From assembly GCA_028870815.1 (NCBI GenBank), contig JAGWOU010000014.1, positions 1 to 13,939 of the forward strand: DNA of 13,939 nucleotides, in the 5' to 3' direction. The notes beneath the pieces were generated by a model that was given only the letters and a program-made list of their open reading frames with translations, had not been told where the DNA came from and did not search any database. Both the position numbers and the translations under genes were made by a program. Shown one piece after another: positions 1-7,155 of the stretch. The number at the start of each line of letters is the position of its first letter. Within the stretch, counting starts at the first letter, position 1. Origin of the DNA: Rhodospirillales bacterium. Its GTDB lineage: Bacteria > Pseudomonadota > Alphaproteobacteria > Acetobacterales > Acetobacteraceae.

Positions 1-942
1 GAAGCTCCGGCAACGGCTGGCTTCAACCCGCTCTTTCTTTATGGCGGCGTCGGGCTGGGCAAAACGCATCTGATGCACGCCATTGCCTGGGAGCTTTCCA
101 CCAATGCGCGCGGTGGCCGCCCGGTCTCGGTGGCGTATATGTCCGCCGAGAAGTTCATGTATCGCTTCATCAACGCGCTGCGCTCGCAATCCACGCTTGA
201 ATTCAAGAACGAGCTGCGCAGCGTGGATGTGCTGATGATCGACGATCTGCAATTCCTCATCGGCAAGGACAACACGCAGGAAGAATTCTTCCACACCTTC
301 AACGCGCTGGTGGATGCGGGCAAGCAGATCGTCATCTCCGCCGACAAATCCCCCTCCGATCTTTCGGGGCTGGAGGACAGGCTGCGCACCCGCCTGGGCT
401 GCGGCATGGTGGCGGATTTGCACGCCACCACCTTCGAGCTGCGCTATTCCATTCTGGAGGCGAAAGCCTTGCGCGCGGGCGTTGAGGTGCCGGCGAAAGT
501 TCTGGAATTCCTGGCCCGCAAGATCACCAGCAATAACCGTGAGCTGGAAGGTGCGTTGAACCGTCTTGTCGCGCATGCCAATCTGTTCAACCGGCAGATC
601 ACGCTGGATACCGCGCATGAGGTGTTGCACGACGTGCTGAAGGCGCATGACCGCAAAATCTCCATCCAGGAGATTCAGAAGCGCGTCTGCGAGCATTATA
701 ATATACGCTTGGCTGAAATGGCCTCGGCCCGGCGGGCGCGCAACATCGCGCGGCCGCGCCAGGTGGCGATGTATCTGGCCAAGCAGCTTACCTCCAAGAG
801 CTTGCCGGATATCGGCCGGCATTTCGGCGACCGCGACCATACCACAGTGATGCACGCAGTCTCGCGCATCGGCGAACTGATCGGCCAGGATGCCGCCTTT
901 GCCGAGGATGTGGAGCTGCTGAAGCGCCTGCTGGAGAATTAG
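1..942 (+). CDS. dnaA: Chromosomal replication initiator DnaA (5'-truncated by window edge)
   Basis: DnaA is the AAA+ ATPase that binds DnaA boxes at oriC, melts the origin and helps load DnaB. The reading frame is open from base 1, so the N-terminal domains I-II lie outside the window; 313 residues remain. Visible: Walker A GGVGLGKTH (residues 15-23 of the visible part) preceded by FNPLF, Walker B VLMIDDLQF (Asp81/Asp82), the sensor and lid region, and the C-terminal DNA-binding domain IV with the diagnostic DHTTVMHAV (from residue 279). The stop TAG is at 940-942. dnaN follows 143 bases downstream on the same strand, the classical order. No consensus DnaA boxes were noticed in the visible intergenic DNA, so the origin, if near, is probably upstream. 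Identification is essentially certain. Confidence 0.98.
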   Translation, partial: EAPATAGFNPLFLYGGVGLGKTHLMHAIAWELSTNARGGRPVSVAYMSAEKFMYRFINALRSQSTLEFKNELRSVDVLMIDDLQFLIGKDNTQEEFFHTFNALVDAGKQIVISADKSPSDLSGLEDRLRTRLGCGMVADLHATTFELRYSILEAKALRAGVEVPAKVLEFLARKITSNNRELEGALNRLVAHANLFNRQITLDTAHEVLHDVLKAHDRKISIQEIQKRVCEHYNIRLAEMASARRARNIARPRQVAMYLAKQLTSKSLPDIGRHFGDRDHTTVMHAVSRIGELIGQDAAFAEDVELLKRLLEN

Positions 943-1017
943 ATGGACGGGGCGGCAAGGCCCTGCTCCATTCCATTGCAAGGATATTGCGCTGGCGCTT
1001 CCCTCGCATAGGTCCCC

Positions 1018-1064
1018 TTGCTAGTCTAAGGCACGAATCGGTCCAAAAAAATTCCGGGGATTCG
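1018..1064 (+). promoter_or_regulatory. Possible dnaN regulatory segment with paired GANTC sites
   Basis: The dnaA-dnaN gap holds TTGCTAG (1018-1024), also seen before two other genes here, then CGAATC (1034-1039) and its inverted copy GATTCG (1059-1064) around a run of seven A (1045-1051). Both hexamers contain GANTC, the target of the alphaproteobacterial cell-cycle methylase CcrM. The motif positions are seen directly; a promoter or methylation control is inference. A weak -10 (TAGTCT, 1022-1027) could be read here, but the matching -35 is poor. Confidence 0.3.
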
Positions 1065-1085
1065 GTCGCTGTCTGGAAGGGTGTC

Positions 1086-2210
1086 ATGAAGTTCAAGGCC
1101 GATCGCGCCACGCTGATGAAATCTCTGGCCCATGTGCAGAATGTGGTGGAGAAGCGGAATACAATTCCCATCCTGGCCAATGTGCTGCTGCAAGTGAAGG
1201 ATGGCCGGCTCTCTATCGCCGCGACCGACCTTGAAATCTCGCTGGTGGAAGAGGTTGTGGCCGAAACGCTTCGTGATGGCGCCATCACCGTGCCCGCCGC
1301 CACGCTTTATGAGATTGTTCGCCGGCAGCCGGAGAATGCGTTGATCGAACTGGATCATCCGGGCGGCGACTCGCAACTGGCCCTGCGCGCCGGGCGTTAT
1401 GCCACCAGCCTGGTGGCGCTTTCGGTCGAGGAGTTTCCAAAGCTGGATGCTGGGAAGCTTTCACATAGTTTCGCGCTTTCCGCCCAGGAACTTCGTGGAC
1501 TGATCGACCGCACACGCTTCGCCATCTCCACCGAGGAGACGCGTTATTATCTGAACGGTATCTATCTTCACGCCGCTGAAGGCTTTGACGGCCCGGTGTT
1601 GCGCGCCGTGGCGACGGATGGGCACCGATTGGCCCGTGTGGAGGAGCCGTTGCCGGAAGGTGCGGCGGGCATGCCGGGCATTATCGTTCCGCGCAAGACG
1701 GTGACGGAATTGCGCAAGCTGCTTGATGAAGTGACTGGCGAAGTGGAGGTCGCGCTCTCCGAGACGCGTATCCAGTTCACGATTGGCACGATGAAGCTGA
1801 CCAGCAAATTGATCGATGGTACCTTCCCCGATTACGACCGGGTGATCCCGCGCGGGACCGACAAGATCCTGCGCGTGGAGAAGAAGGATTTCAACGACGC
1901 GGTGGGCCGTGTCTCCGCCATTTCGGCTGAGAAACATCGTCCCGTGAAACTCTCTCTGGCAAAAGAGCTGCTGGTGATTTCCGCAGCGTCCGCCGAACAG
2001 GGGTCGGCTTCGGAGGAATTGGGCGGCGATTTGGTGGATTATCAGGCCGGGCCTTTGGAAATCGGATTCCAGGCACGCTATCTTTCGGATGTGACGGATC
2101 AGATCAAAGGCAAGGTTGAATTCGCCTTCGCCGATGGCGCGGCGCCGACCTTGGTGCGGGACCAGGATGATAACTCCGCCGTGTACGTACTGATGCCGAT
2201 GCGGGTTTAA
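1086..2210 (+). CDS. dnaN: DNA polymerase III beta subunit (sliding clamp)
   Basis: DnaN forms the ring-shaped dimeric clamp that tethers DNA polymerase III and recruits other repair and replication proteins. The 374-residue protein has the usual length and three repeated clamp folds (about 1-120, 130-245 and 250-374). Recognisable parts are the N-terminal KNTIPIL-like segment (here KRNTIPILANVLL), FAISTEETRYYLNGI in the second domain, FPDYDRVIPR in the third, and the C-terminal YVLMPMRV. The open frame extends back to 987, but I choose ATG 1086 because it has a ribosome site GGAAGG (1075-1080) and matches the family N-terminus. It sits between dnaA and recF, and recF begins only three bases after its TAA. 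The 143-base leader carries two GANTC sites and a TTGCTAG motif that may bear on control. Confidence 0.97.
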   Translation: MKFKADRATLMKSLAHVQNVVEKRNTIPILANVLLQVKDGRLSIAATDLEISLVEEVVAETLRDGAITVPAATLYEIVRRQPENALIELDHPGGDSQLALRAGRYATSLVALSVEEFPKLDAGKLSHSFALSAQELRGLIDRTRFAISTEETRYYLNGIYLHAAEGFDGPVLRAVATDGHRLARVEEPLPEGAAGMPGIIVPRKTVTELRKLLDEVTGEVEVALSETRIQFTIGTMKLTSKLIDGTFPDYDRVIPRGTDKILRVEKKDFNDAVGRVSAISAEKHRPVKLSLAKELLVISAASAEQGSASEELGGDLVDYQAGPLEIGFQARYLSDVTDQIKGKVEFAFADGAAPTLVRDQDDNSAVYVLMPMRV

Positions 2211-2213
2211 CCA

Positions 2214-3308
2214 ACGCTCGAACGCCTAACCCTTACCGATTTCCGTTCCTACGCCGCGCTGCGCTTTCAACCGCAAGCGCGGCGTTTGGTGTTCGCGGGG
2301 CCGAATGGCGCGGGCAAGACCAATCTGTTGGAGGCTGCCTCTCTGTTGGTTCCGGGGCGCGGCTTGCGCGGCGCGCGGTTTGCCGAACTGGCCCGCCAAA
2401 ACGGGGCAGGGGGCTGGGCGGTGGCGGCGCGGTTCGCCAACGGGTTGGAGATTGGCACCGGCGCTGTGGAGGGCGCGCCCGAGCGCCGGGAATTCCGGCT
2501 GAATGGTGTGAAGCCACGGGCACAATCGGATGTAGCCGAACAATTGGCCGCCGTCTGGCTGACACCGCAGATGGACCGGCTGTTCACAGATACCGCCTCA
2601 GGCCGCCGCAAATTCCTGGACCGGCTGGTGATCGCGCTGGAGCCTTTTCATGCGCGGGAAATCGCCTCTTTTGAAAGCGCTTCCGCGCAGCGCAACCGGC
2701 TGTTGGCCGAACCGCCTTATGACCCGGCCTGGGCGGAGGCGTTGGAGGATTCCATGGCGCGGCATGCGGTGGCGGCCACGGCGGCGCGGGCGGCGCTGCT
2801 CGCCCGGCTGAATGCCACCATAAACACCGGGGCGGTGGACCCGTTCCCGCGTGTGGCATTGGGTTTGGCTTGTTCTATTGCGCACCGGCTGCAACAGGAA
2901 CCGGCCGTGGAGGTGGAGGAATGGCTGCGCGGCGCGCTGGCGGCCGCGCGCCAGGCCGATGCGGCTGCGAAATCCGCAAGCCACGGGCCGCAGAAAGCCG
3001 ATCTTCTGATTGCCGATGAAGCCGCCGGGCGCCCCGCGGCGTTGTCCTCAACCGGGCAGCAGAAGGCGATGCTTCTCGGCATCGTGCTTGGCCATGCCGC
3101 GATGATTACCGCCGCGCGTGGCCAGCCGCCGCTGCTGCTGCTGGACGAGCCGCTGGTGCATCTGGATGCGCCCCGCCGCACTGCATTGTTTGGGGCGTTG
3201 GCGAAGGCGGATTTTCCGGCCTGGCTTACAGGCACGGATATGGAGGCTTTCGAGGGATTGGAGGCGGCGCGGTATGAGCTTAGGGAAGGGGAGGTTTCAG
3301 CGGTTTAG
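2214..3308 (+). CDS. recF: DNA replication/repair protein RecF, non-canonical start
   Basis: RecF is an SMC-like ABC ATPase that with RecO and RecR loads RecA at gaps in single-stranded DNA. Counting from 2214 the protein has 364 residues, the normal RecF length. Visible: the N-terminal strand LERLTLTDFRSY, Walker A GPNGAGKT (29-36), the ABC signature LSSTGQQKA (from 277) and Walker B LLLLDEP (Asp311/Glu312). No ATG, GTG or TTG lies in frame between the dnaN stop (2208-2210) and 2286. A TTG at 2286 or GTG at 2289 would remove the conserved N-terminal strand and begin 4-5 residues before the P-loop. The codon where homology wants the start is ACG at 2214, one base from ATG. The frame equals that of dnaN, so coupled translation is likely. 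RecF identity is firm; the exact start is not. Confidence 0.93.
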   Translation, partial: TLERLTLTDFRSYAALRFQPQARRLVFAGPNGAGKTNLLEAASLLVPGRGLRGARFAELARQNGAGGWAVAARFANGLEIGTGAVEGAPERREFRLNGVKPRAQSDVAEQLAAVWLTPQMDRLFTDTASGRRKFLDRLVIALEPFHAREIASFESASAQRNRLLAEPPYDPAWAEALEDSMARHAVAATAARAALLARLNATINTGAVDPFPRVALGLACSIAHRLQQEPAVEVEEWLRGALAAARQADAAAKSASHGPQKADLLIADEAAGRPAALSSTGQQKAMLLGIVLGHAAMITAARGQPPLLLLDEPLVHLDAPRRTALFGALAKADFPAWLTGTDMEAFEGLEAARYELREGEVSAV

Positions 3309-3424
3309 GAAGGTGCCCAGATAGCGCCGGAGCACTGAAATTGGTGAACTTTCGAGCGGCTGCGCAGGCAGAAAACGCTGCCGCGCGGCTTTCTCCCCAA
3401 AAAACCTCAGCCTATACCCATTGC

Positions 3425-4240
3425 ATGCGCATTCTTCTCCTGGGCGACCTGGTCGGCCGATCCGGCCGTGAGGCCGCCCTGAAACATATCCCTGAACTCC
3501 GTGCCTCGCTCCGCCTCGATTTCGTGATGGTGAACGCGGAAAATGCCTCCCATGGTTTTGGGCTGGGGCCGGACATGGCGGAGGCGCTGTTCGCCGCCGG
3601 GGCGGATGTGATCACCCTTGGCAACCATGCCTGGGACCGGCGGGAGATCGTTCCGTATATCGCCACCGAAAAGCGCCTGATCCGTCCGCTCAATTACCCG
3701 CCCGGCACGCCAGGTGCCGGGGCCTGCCTTGCCGTTTTACCGGATGGCCGCAAGGTGCTGGTAGCGCAGGCCATGGGAAGGCTGTTCATGGACCCGATGG
3801 ACTGCCCCTTCCGTGCCATGGAGGATCTGCTTACCCGTCATAAGCTTGGGGTCACCACCCATGCCATCTTGCTGGATATTCATGCCGAGGCGAGTTCTGA
3901 GAAAATGTCCTTTGGCCATACCTTCGATGGCCGGGTGAGTGCCGTTGTTGGCACGCATACCCACGTGCCGACGGCGGACCATCAGGTGCTGCCCGGCGGC
4001 ACGGCCTATGTTTCTGATTTGGGCATGTGCGGGGATTATGATTCTGTCATAGGCATGCAGAAAGCCGCTGCCATTGGCCGGTTCGTCCGCAAGATGCCGG
4101 GCGAGAAGCTGAGCCCGGCGGAGGGTCCGGCGACACTCTGCGGCGCGTTCGTGGAAACGGACGATGCAACAGGGCTGGCCCGCAGAATGGAGCCCGTGCG
4201 GCTTGGCGGCCGGCTCGCGGGGGTTATGCCGTCGCTCTAG
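3425..4240 (+). CDS. TIGR00282/YmdB-family metallophosphoesterase
   Basis: This 271-residue protein belongs to the YmdB/TIGR00282 metallophosphoesterases, whose Bacillus member is a 2',3'-cyclic nucleotide phosphodiesterase affecting biofilm and motility decisions; the substrate here is unknown. Dimetal-site residues are visible in order: Asp8 (LLGDLVG), Glu39/Asn40 (NAEN), Asn67/His68 (GNHAWD), His153 (DIHAEAS) and His178/His180 (GTHTHVPT). The open frame runs back to a TTG at 3341, but the family N-terminus MRILLLGD begins at ATG 3425. No Shine-Dalgarno precedes that ATG; a TATACC (3413-3418) lies where a -10 would put the transcript start on the ATG itself. It follows recF by 116 bases. 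Its TAG stop is also the first three bases of the palindromic repeat downstream. Confidence 0.9.
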   Translation: MRILLLGDLVGRSGREAALKHIPELRASLRLDFVMVNAENASHGFGLGPDMAEALFAAGADVITLGNHAWDRREIVPYIATEKRLIRPLNYPPGTPGAGACLAVLPDGRKVLVAQAMGRLFMDPMDCPFRAMEDLLTRHKLGVTTHAILLDIHAEASSEKMSFGHTFDGRVSAVVGTHTHVPTADHQVLPGGTAYVSDLGMCGDYDSVIGMQKAAAIGRFVRKMPGEKLSPAEGPATLCGAFVETDDATGLARRMEPVRLGGRLAGVMPSL

Positions 4241-4376
4241 AGCCGGATGACATGAGATCGAATCGCCCCGGCGATCGCTCTCATGTCTGGATCCGTCTCT
4301 GAATCAATGAATGAGAGGGCGATTCAGACTTCAGTTCCGCTCGCAAAACGAGCGAACCTGAAGTCATCGCGCTCTA
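4238..4376. repeat. Composite palindromic element (MITE/REP-like)
   Basis: This 139-base non-coding element is built of nested inverted repeats. Its ends are imperfect 14-base inverted repeats: TAGAGCCGGATGAC (4238-4251) against GTCATCGCGCTCTA (4363-4376), 12 of 14 matching. Inside are GACATGAGA/TCTCATGTC (4249-4257/4279-4287, extending further with a bulge), TCTGAATC/GATTCAGA (4298-4305/4321-4328), and a 17-base stem with two mismatches and a CAAAA loop (4327-4343/4349-4365). Both outer ends carry the dinucleotide TA, which would fit TA target duplication by an IS630/Tc1-mariner-type transposase; that is inference. It contains three GANTC sites (4260, 4301, 4321). It overlaps the stop codon of the metallophosphoesterase gene and sits 88 bases before flbT, so transcripts through it should fold strongly. 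No other copy is in the window. Confidence 0.75.
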
Positions 4377-4464
4377 AAGACGACGCGCCTGGGCGTTTCA
4401 CGGCCTGTTAACAAGAATGGTGGCAAGTTCAACGGCATTTGCAACCGCGTTCAGGCAGGATCGA

Positions 4465-4854
4465 ATGACGTCTTTGGTTTTGGAGCTTAAACAGGGTGAG
4501 TCGATGATCCTCAACGGCGCGGTCATCCGGTTCAAAACACGTGCGCGCCTGGAACTGAACAACCACGCCAGGTTTCTGTTCGGCAAACAGATCATGAGTG
4601 CCGAGGATGCCGTCGGCCCCGCCCGTCAGGCTTATTACGCGCTTCAGGAAGCATATATCGGCAAGGATGAGGCGCGCGGGGCGGCCCTGCAGGCGGCGCG
4701 GGAGCTGATAGGCGCGCTGCTCGATGCTTCCGAGGGCGAGGCGAAGCGAGGATGGTCCGCCCTGCTGCGCCTTTGCACGGAAGCAACGGCCCTGGAGGCG
4801 CTGAAACAGGCACGGCAGATGATCCGTGCCGAGGAAGCCGCGCTGGGCGGTTAG
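4465..4854 (+). CDS. flbT: Flagellar biosynthesis regulator FlbT
   Basis: FlbT is a small alphaproteobacterial regulator; in Caulobacter it binds the flagellin mRNA leader and makes flagellin synthesis depend on hook assembly. The 129-residue protein shows the family N-terminus LVLELKQGESMILNGAVI followed by RARLELNNHARFLFGKQIM. The frame opens at GTG/ATG codons from 4417, but ATG 4465 matches the family start and has AGGA (4457-4460) four bases upstream. No flaF, flagellin or other flagellar gene is nearby, although flbT usually lies beside flaF. Its TAG (4852-4854) overlaps the TAA of the convergent LOG-family gene by four bases of coding sequence. A palindromic element lies upstream. The family call is good by sequence; whether the host is flagellated cannot be judged here. 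Confidence 0.88.
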   Translation: MTSLVLELKQGESMILNGAVIRFKTRARLELNNHARFLFGKQIMSAEDAVGPARQAYYALQEAYIGKDEARGAALQAARELIGALLDASEGEAKRGWSALLRLCTEATALEALKQARQMIRAEEAALGG

Positions 4855-5408
4855 GCCGCGTCCCGCAATTCCTCCAGCCGCGCCAGAACGGCGGGCACAT
4901 CCGGCTGCACCTCGAACAGGTCGCGCACCTCCGGCCGGGCGAAGCCGCGCTTTATGGTCTCGTCCACCATCGCCACGAAAGCCTCTGCCCATCCGAGGAT
5001 ATTCACCAGAATGATCGGCTTGGCGTGCTGGCCGAGCTGTTTCCAGGTGAGAATCTCGACCGTCTCGTCATAGGTGCCGAGTCCACCCGGCATCACCACG
5101 AACGCATCGCCCAGCGCGAAAAGGCGCCGCTTGCGGGTGTGCATGGAGTCGGTCACGATCAGCTCCGTCAGGCCCTGAAACTCCACCTCCCGCTGGCGCA
5201 GGAAGTCCGGGATAATGCCGGTTACCTCCCCGCCCGCACCCAGCGTGGAACCCGCGACGATGCCCATTAGCCCGACATTGCCGCCCCCGAACACCAGGCG
5301 CATGCCACGCCCGCCCAGCCCTTCGCCGAGAGCTTTGGCGGAAGCCGCATAGCCCGGGTCCACTCCGGGGTTGGAGCCGCAGAACACGGTGACGGAAAAA
5401 CTACCCAT
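4851..5408 (-). CDS. LOG family protein (TIGR00730, nucleotide 5'-monophosphate phosphoribohydrolase-like)
   Basis: Proteins of the LOG/TIGR00730 family have a Rossmann fold and hydrolyse nucleoside 5'-monophosphates to base and ribose 5-phosphate; plant members activate cytokinins, while many bacterial ones act on AMP or have unknown roles. The 185-residue protein has the N-terminal strand VTVFCGSNPG, a glycine-rich FGGGNVGLMG (40-49), MHTRK (89-93) and the diagnostic PGGLGTYDE (107-115, the PGGxGTxxE motif). The frame extends to 5495, but ATG at 5408 gives the family N-terminus. GAGG lies about ten bases before it. The gene is divergent from the LysM gene (53-base gap) and converges on flbT with overlapping stops. 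The family is sure; the true substrate is not. Confidence 0.9.
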   Translation of the reverse strand: MGSFSVTVFCGSNPGVDPGYAASAKALGEGLGGRGMRLVFGGGNVGLMGIVAGSTLGAGGEVTGIIPDFLRQREVEFQGLTELIVTDSMHTRKRRLFALGDAFVVMPGGLGTYDETVEILTWKQLGQHAKPIILVNILGWAEAFVAMVDETIKRGFARPEVRDLFEVQPDVPAVLARLEELRDAA

Positions 5409-5461
5409 AAAACTCAGCCTCGCTTCCAGTTCTGGCCCGTTCGTGGCAGGCTGGCGCCGCC

Positions 5462-6448
5462 ATGGCAAGCAACGACACATCAGACGGCGCCGCACCCAAG
5501 CGGTCCAGCTTCCGTTTCATCGCTCTCATCGTCCTGGCCGTACTGGCGCTGGGCGATGGAGGGCTGCTGCTTTACCTGCATTATGGCCGGAAGGCCCCCG
5601 TGCCCGCGGCCCCGGCAACACCCGCTGTGCCAAATTCGGCCCCAGCGCCGCAAGTTGCAGTTGGCCCGGAGCCGCCGCGCTTCGACATCGTGCGCGTGGA
5701 CCCGCAGGGCAATGCCGTGCTGGCTGGCCGCGCCGTGCCGGGCGCCACGGTGACGGTGAAGGATGGCGACATGGTGCTTGGCACCGCCACGGCGGATTCG
5801 CAGGGCGCTTTTGTGTTGATTCCCGCCAGCCCGCTACCGCCCGGTTCACATGAGATCACGCTGTCAGAGACGTTGCCCAACGGCAAGGTTTTGGATGGTA
5901 CGCAAAGCGCCTCCATCTCCCTGCCCGGCAACGGCCAGCCCGCCTTGGCCGTGGTTTCCGGACCGAACGGCAGCAGCGTTGTCACCGGCCAGGGGCCGAA
6001 GCCTGGCCATCTTGGCATGGGCGCCGTGGATTACGATGCGCAGGGCCATGCCGTGTTCAGCGGCACTGCGCCCGCCGGCTCCACGGTTACGGTCACGCTG
6101 GGCGGCAAGACGTTGGGCACCGCGAAAGCCGATTCCTCTGGCCATTGGCATGTGCAGGCGCCGGTCCCTGGCGGGCCGGGCATGATCACGCTGAACGCCA
6201 CCACGCCGGATGGCAGCGCGCTCCCGGCCGAAACCGTGCCCTTCGCACCGGAAGAACTTTCCAAAGCGTTGGAAGAGGGCCATGTGGTCATCGCCCCCGG
6301 TGACAATCTATGGATGATCGCCCGCCGTGTTTATGGCAAAGGCACCTTGTACACGCTGATCTATTCCGCCAATGCGGGGCAGATCCATAATCCGAACCTG
6401 ATCTTTCCCGGGCAGGCTTTCACCCTGCCGCAGAACCAGGCGAACTGA
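5462..6448 (+). CDS. Membrane-anchored protein with two Ig-like repeats and C-terminal LysM domain
   Basis: The 328-residue protein probably sits in the inner membrane with its bulk in the periplasm, holding peptidoglycan through LysM. It begins with a short charged segment, a hydrophobic helix (about 18-41) and a Pro/Ala-rich linker. Two similar Ig-like modules follow (about 70-138 and 186-250); both share the pattern DxQGxAVxxGxAxxGxTVTV, then LGTAxADSxGxxxV, so they arose by duplication. The C-terminal LysM (about 273-324) reads VIAPGDNLWMIARRVYG, then NPNLIFPGQAFTLP. ATG 5462 is used; a clear ribosome site is not visible. psd starts 17 bases downstream, so it probably heads an operon with psd and pssA. 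No catalytic domain is visible; the role in envelope binding is inferred from the LysM fold. Confidence 0.88.
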   Translation: MASNDTSDGAAPKRSSFRFIALIVLAVLALGDGGLLLYLHYGRKAPVPAAPATPAVPNSAPAPQVAVGPEPPRFDIVRVDPQGNAVLAGRAVPGATVTVKDGDMVLGTATADSQGAFVLIPASPLPPGSHEITLSETLPNGKVLDGTQSASISLPGNGQPALAVVSGPNGSSVVTGQGPKPGHLGMGAVDYDAQGHAVFSGTAPAGSTVTVTLGGKTLGTAKADSSGHWHVQAPVPGGPGMITLNATTPDGSALPAETVPFAPEELSKALEEGHVVIAPGDNLWMIARRVYGKGTLYTLIYSANAGQIHNPNLIFPGQAFTLPQNQAN

Positions 6449-6465
6449 ACAAGGCGAGACGCTGA

Positions 6466-7155
6466 ATGAATATTGCTGAAACTGTAAAATCGGTGATGAG
6501 CCCGCCGCACAAGGCAGGGTATCCGTTCATCATCGGCGGCATCGTCGTGGCTTTTATCGGCCTCATATTGTGGCATGCCCTGGCTTGGCTGGGCCTGCTT
6601 TTCACTCTGTTCTGCCTGTATTTCTTCCGTGACCCGGAGCGCGTGCCGCCGCCGCGCAAGGATGTGTTCGTGGCCCCCGCCGATGGGCTGGTGGTGAGCA
6701 TCGAACAGGCGATTCCGCCCGCCGAGCTGGGCTTGGCGCCTGAGCCGCGCACCCGTGTGGCCATCTTCCTCTCGGTGCTGGATGTGCATGTGAACCGCGC
6801 CCCAATCTCCGGCACGGTGCAGAAGATCGCTTACCATCCCGGATTGTTCCTGAGTGCCGCCGAGGACAAGGCGAGCGACGATAACGAGCGCAACTCCCTG
6901 CTGCTGCGCACCCCCGCCGGACAGGATGTGGTGGTGGTGCAGATCGCCGGGCTGATCGCGCGGCGGATTCTATGCGAGGTGACGGAAGGCCAGCCGATTC
7001 TGGCCGGGCAGCGCTTCGGCATCATCCGCTTCGGCTCGCGGACGGATCTTTATCTGCCGGAAGGCTGTGAACCATTGGTGGCTGTGGGCCAGCGGATGAT
7101 CGGCGGTGAGACGGTGATCGCGGAACTGCCGGCTTTGGTGACGACCTTCCCATGA
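6466..7155 (+). CDS. psd: Phosphatidylserine decarboxylase (short type)
   Basis: Psd converts phosphatidylserine to phosphatidylethanolamine at the inner membrane. It is made as a proenzyme that cuts itself to create a pyruvoyl group. The 229-residue product fits the short class found in alphaproteobacteria. Visible: a membrane hairpin near residues 20-50, FFRDPER, VAPADGLV, LDVHVNRAPISG and the cleavage motif IRFGSR with Gly190-Ser191, where Ser191 should become the pyruvoyl residue. AAGGCGAG (6451-6458) serves as a ribosome site for ATG 6466. The TGA overlaps the pssA start as ATGA (7152-7155), typical of coupled translation, so the two consecutive enzymes of the pathway are made together. 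All recognisable motifs are present. Confidence 0.96.
   Translation: MNIAETVKSVMSPPHKAGYPFIIGGIVVAFIGLILWHALAWLGLLFTLFCLYFFRDPERVPPPRKDVFVAPADGLVVSIEQAIPPAELGLAPEPRTRVAIFLSVLDVHVNRAPISGTVQKIAYHPGLFLSAAEDKASDDNERNSLLLRTPAGQDVVVVQIAGLIARRILCEVTEGQPILAGQRFGIIRFGSRTDLYLPEGCEPLVAVGQRMIGGETVIAELPALVTTFP

Noticed and set aside
987..1085. Upstream-extended dnaN start at 987
   Set aside because: The extension is unlike the clamp N-terminus, and ATG 1086 has a ribosome site GGAAGG at proper distance.
943..1085. Replication origin between dnaA and dnaN
   Set aside because: No TTATCCACA-like DnaA boxes or AT-rich unwinding region were seen in the gap.
2208..2214. DnaN-RecF fusion by stop-codon readthrough
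   Set aside because: Both proteins have normal lengths and ends; a plain UAA gives no sign of recoding. Re-initiation or ACG start is simpler.
4424..4442. TGGCAAG and TTTGCA upstream of flbT as a sigma-54 promoter
   Set aside because: The GG and GC elements are about 17 bases apart; sigma-54 promoters need about 10, so the spacing does not fit.
5370..5853. Plus-strand 160-codon frame over the LOG/LysM junction
   Set aside because: Translation is Arg/Pro-rich, out of frame with the LysM gene and without family features; it is typical of high-GC shadow frames.
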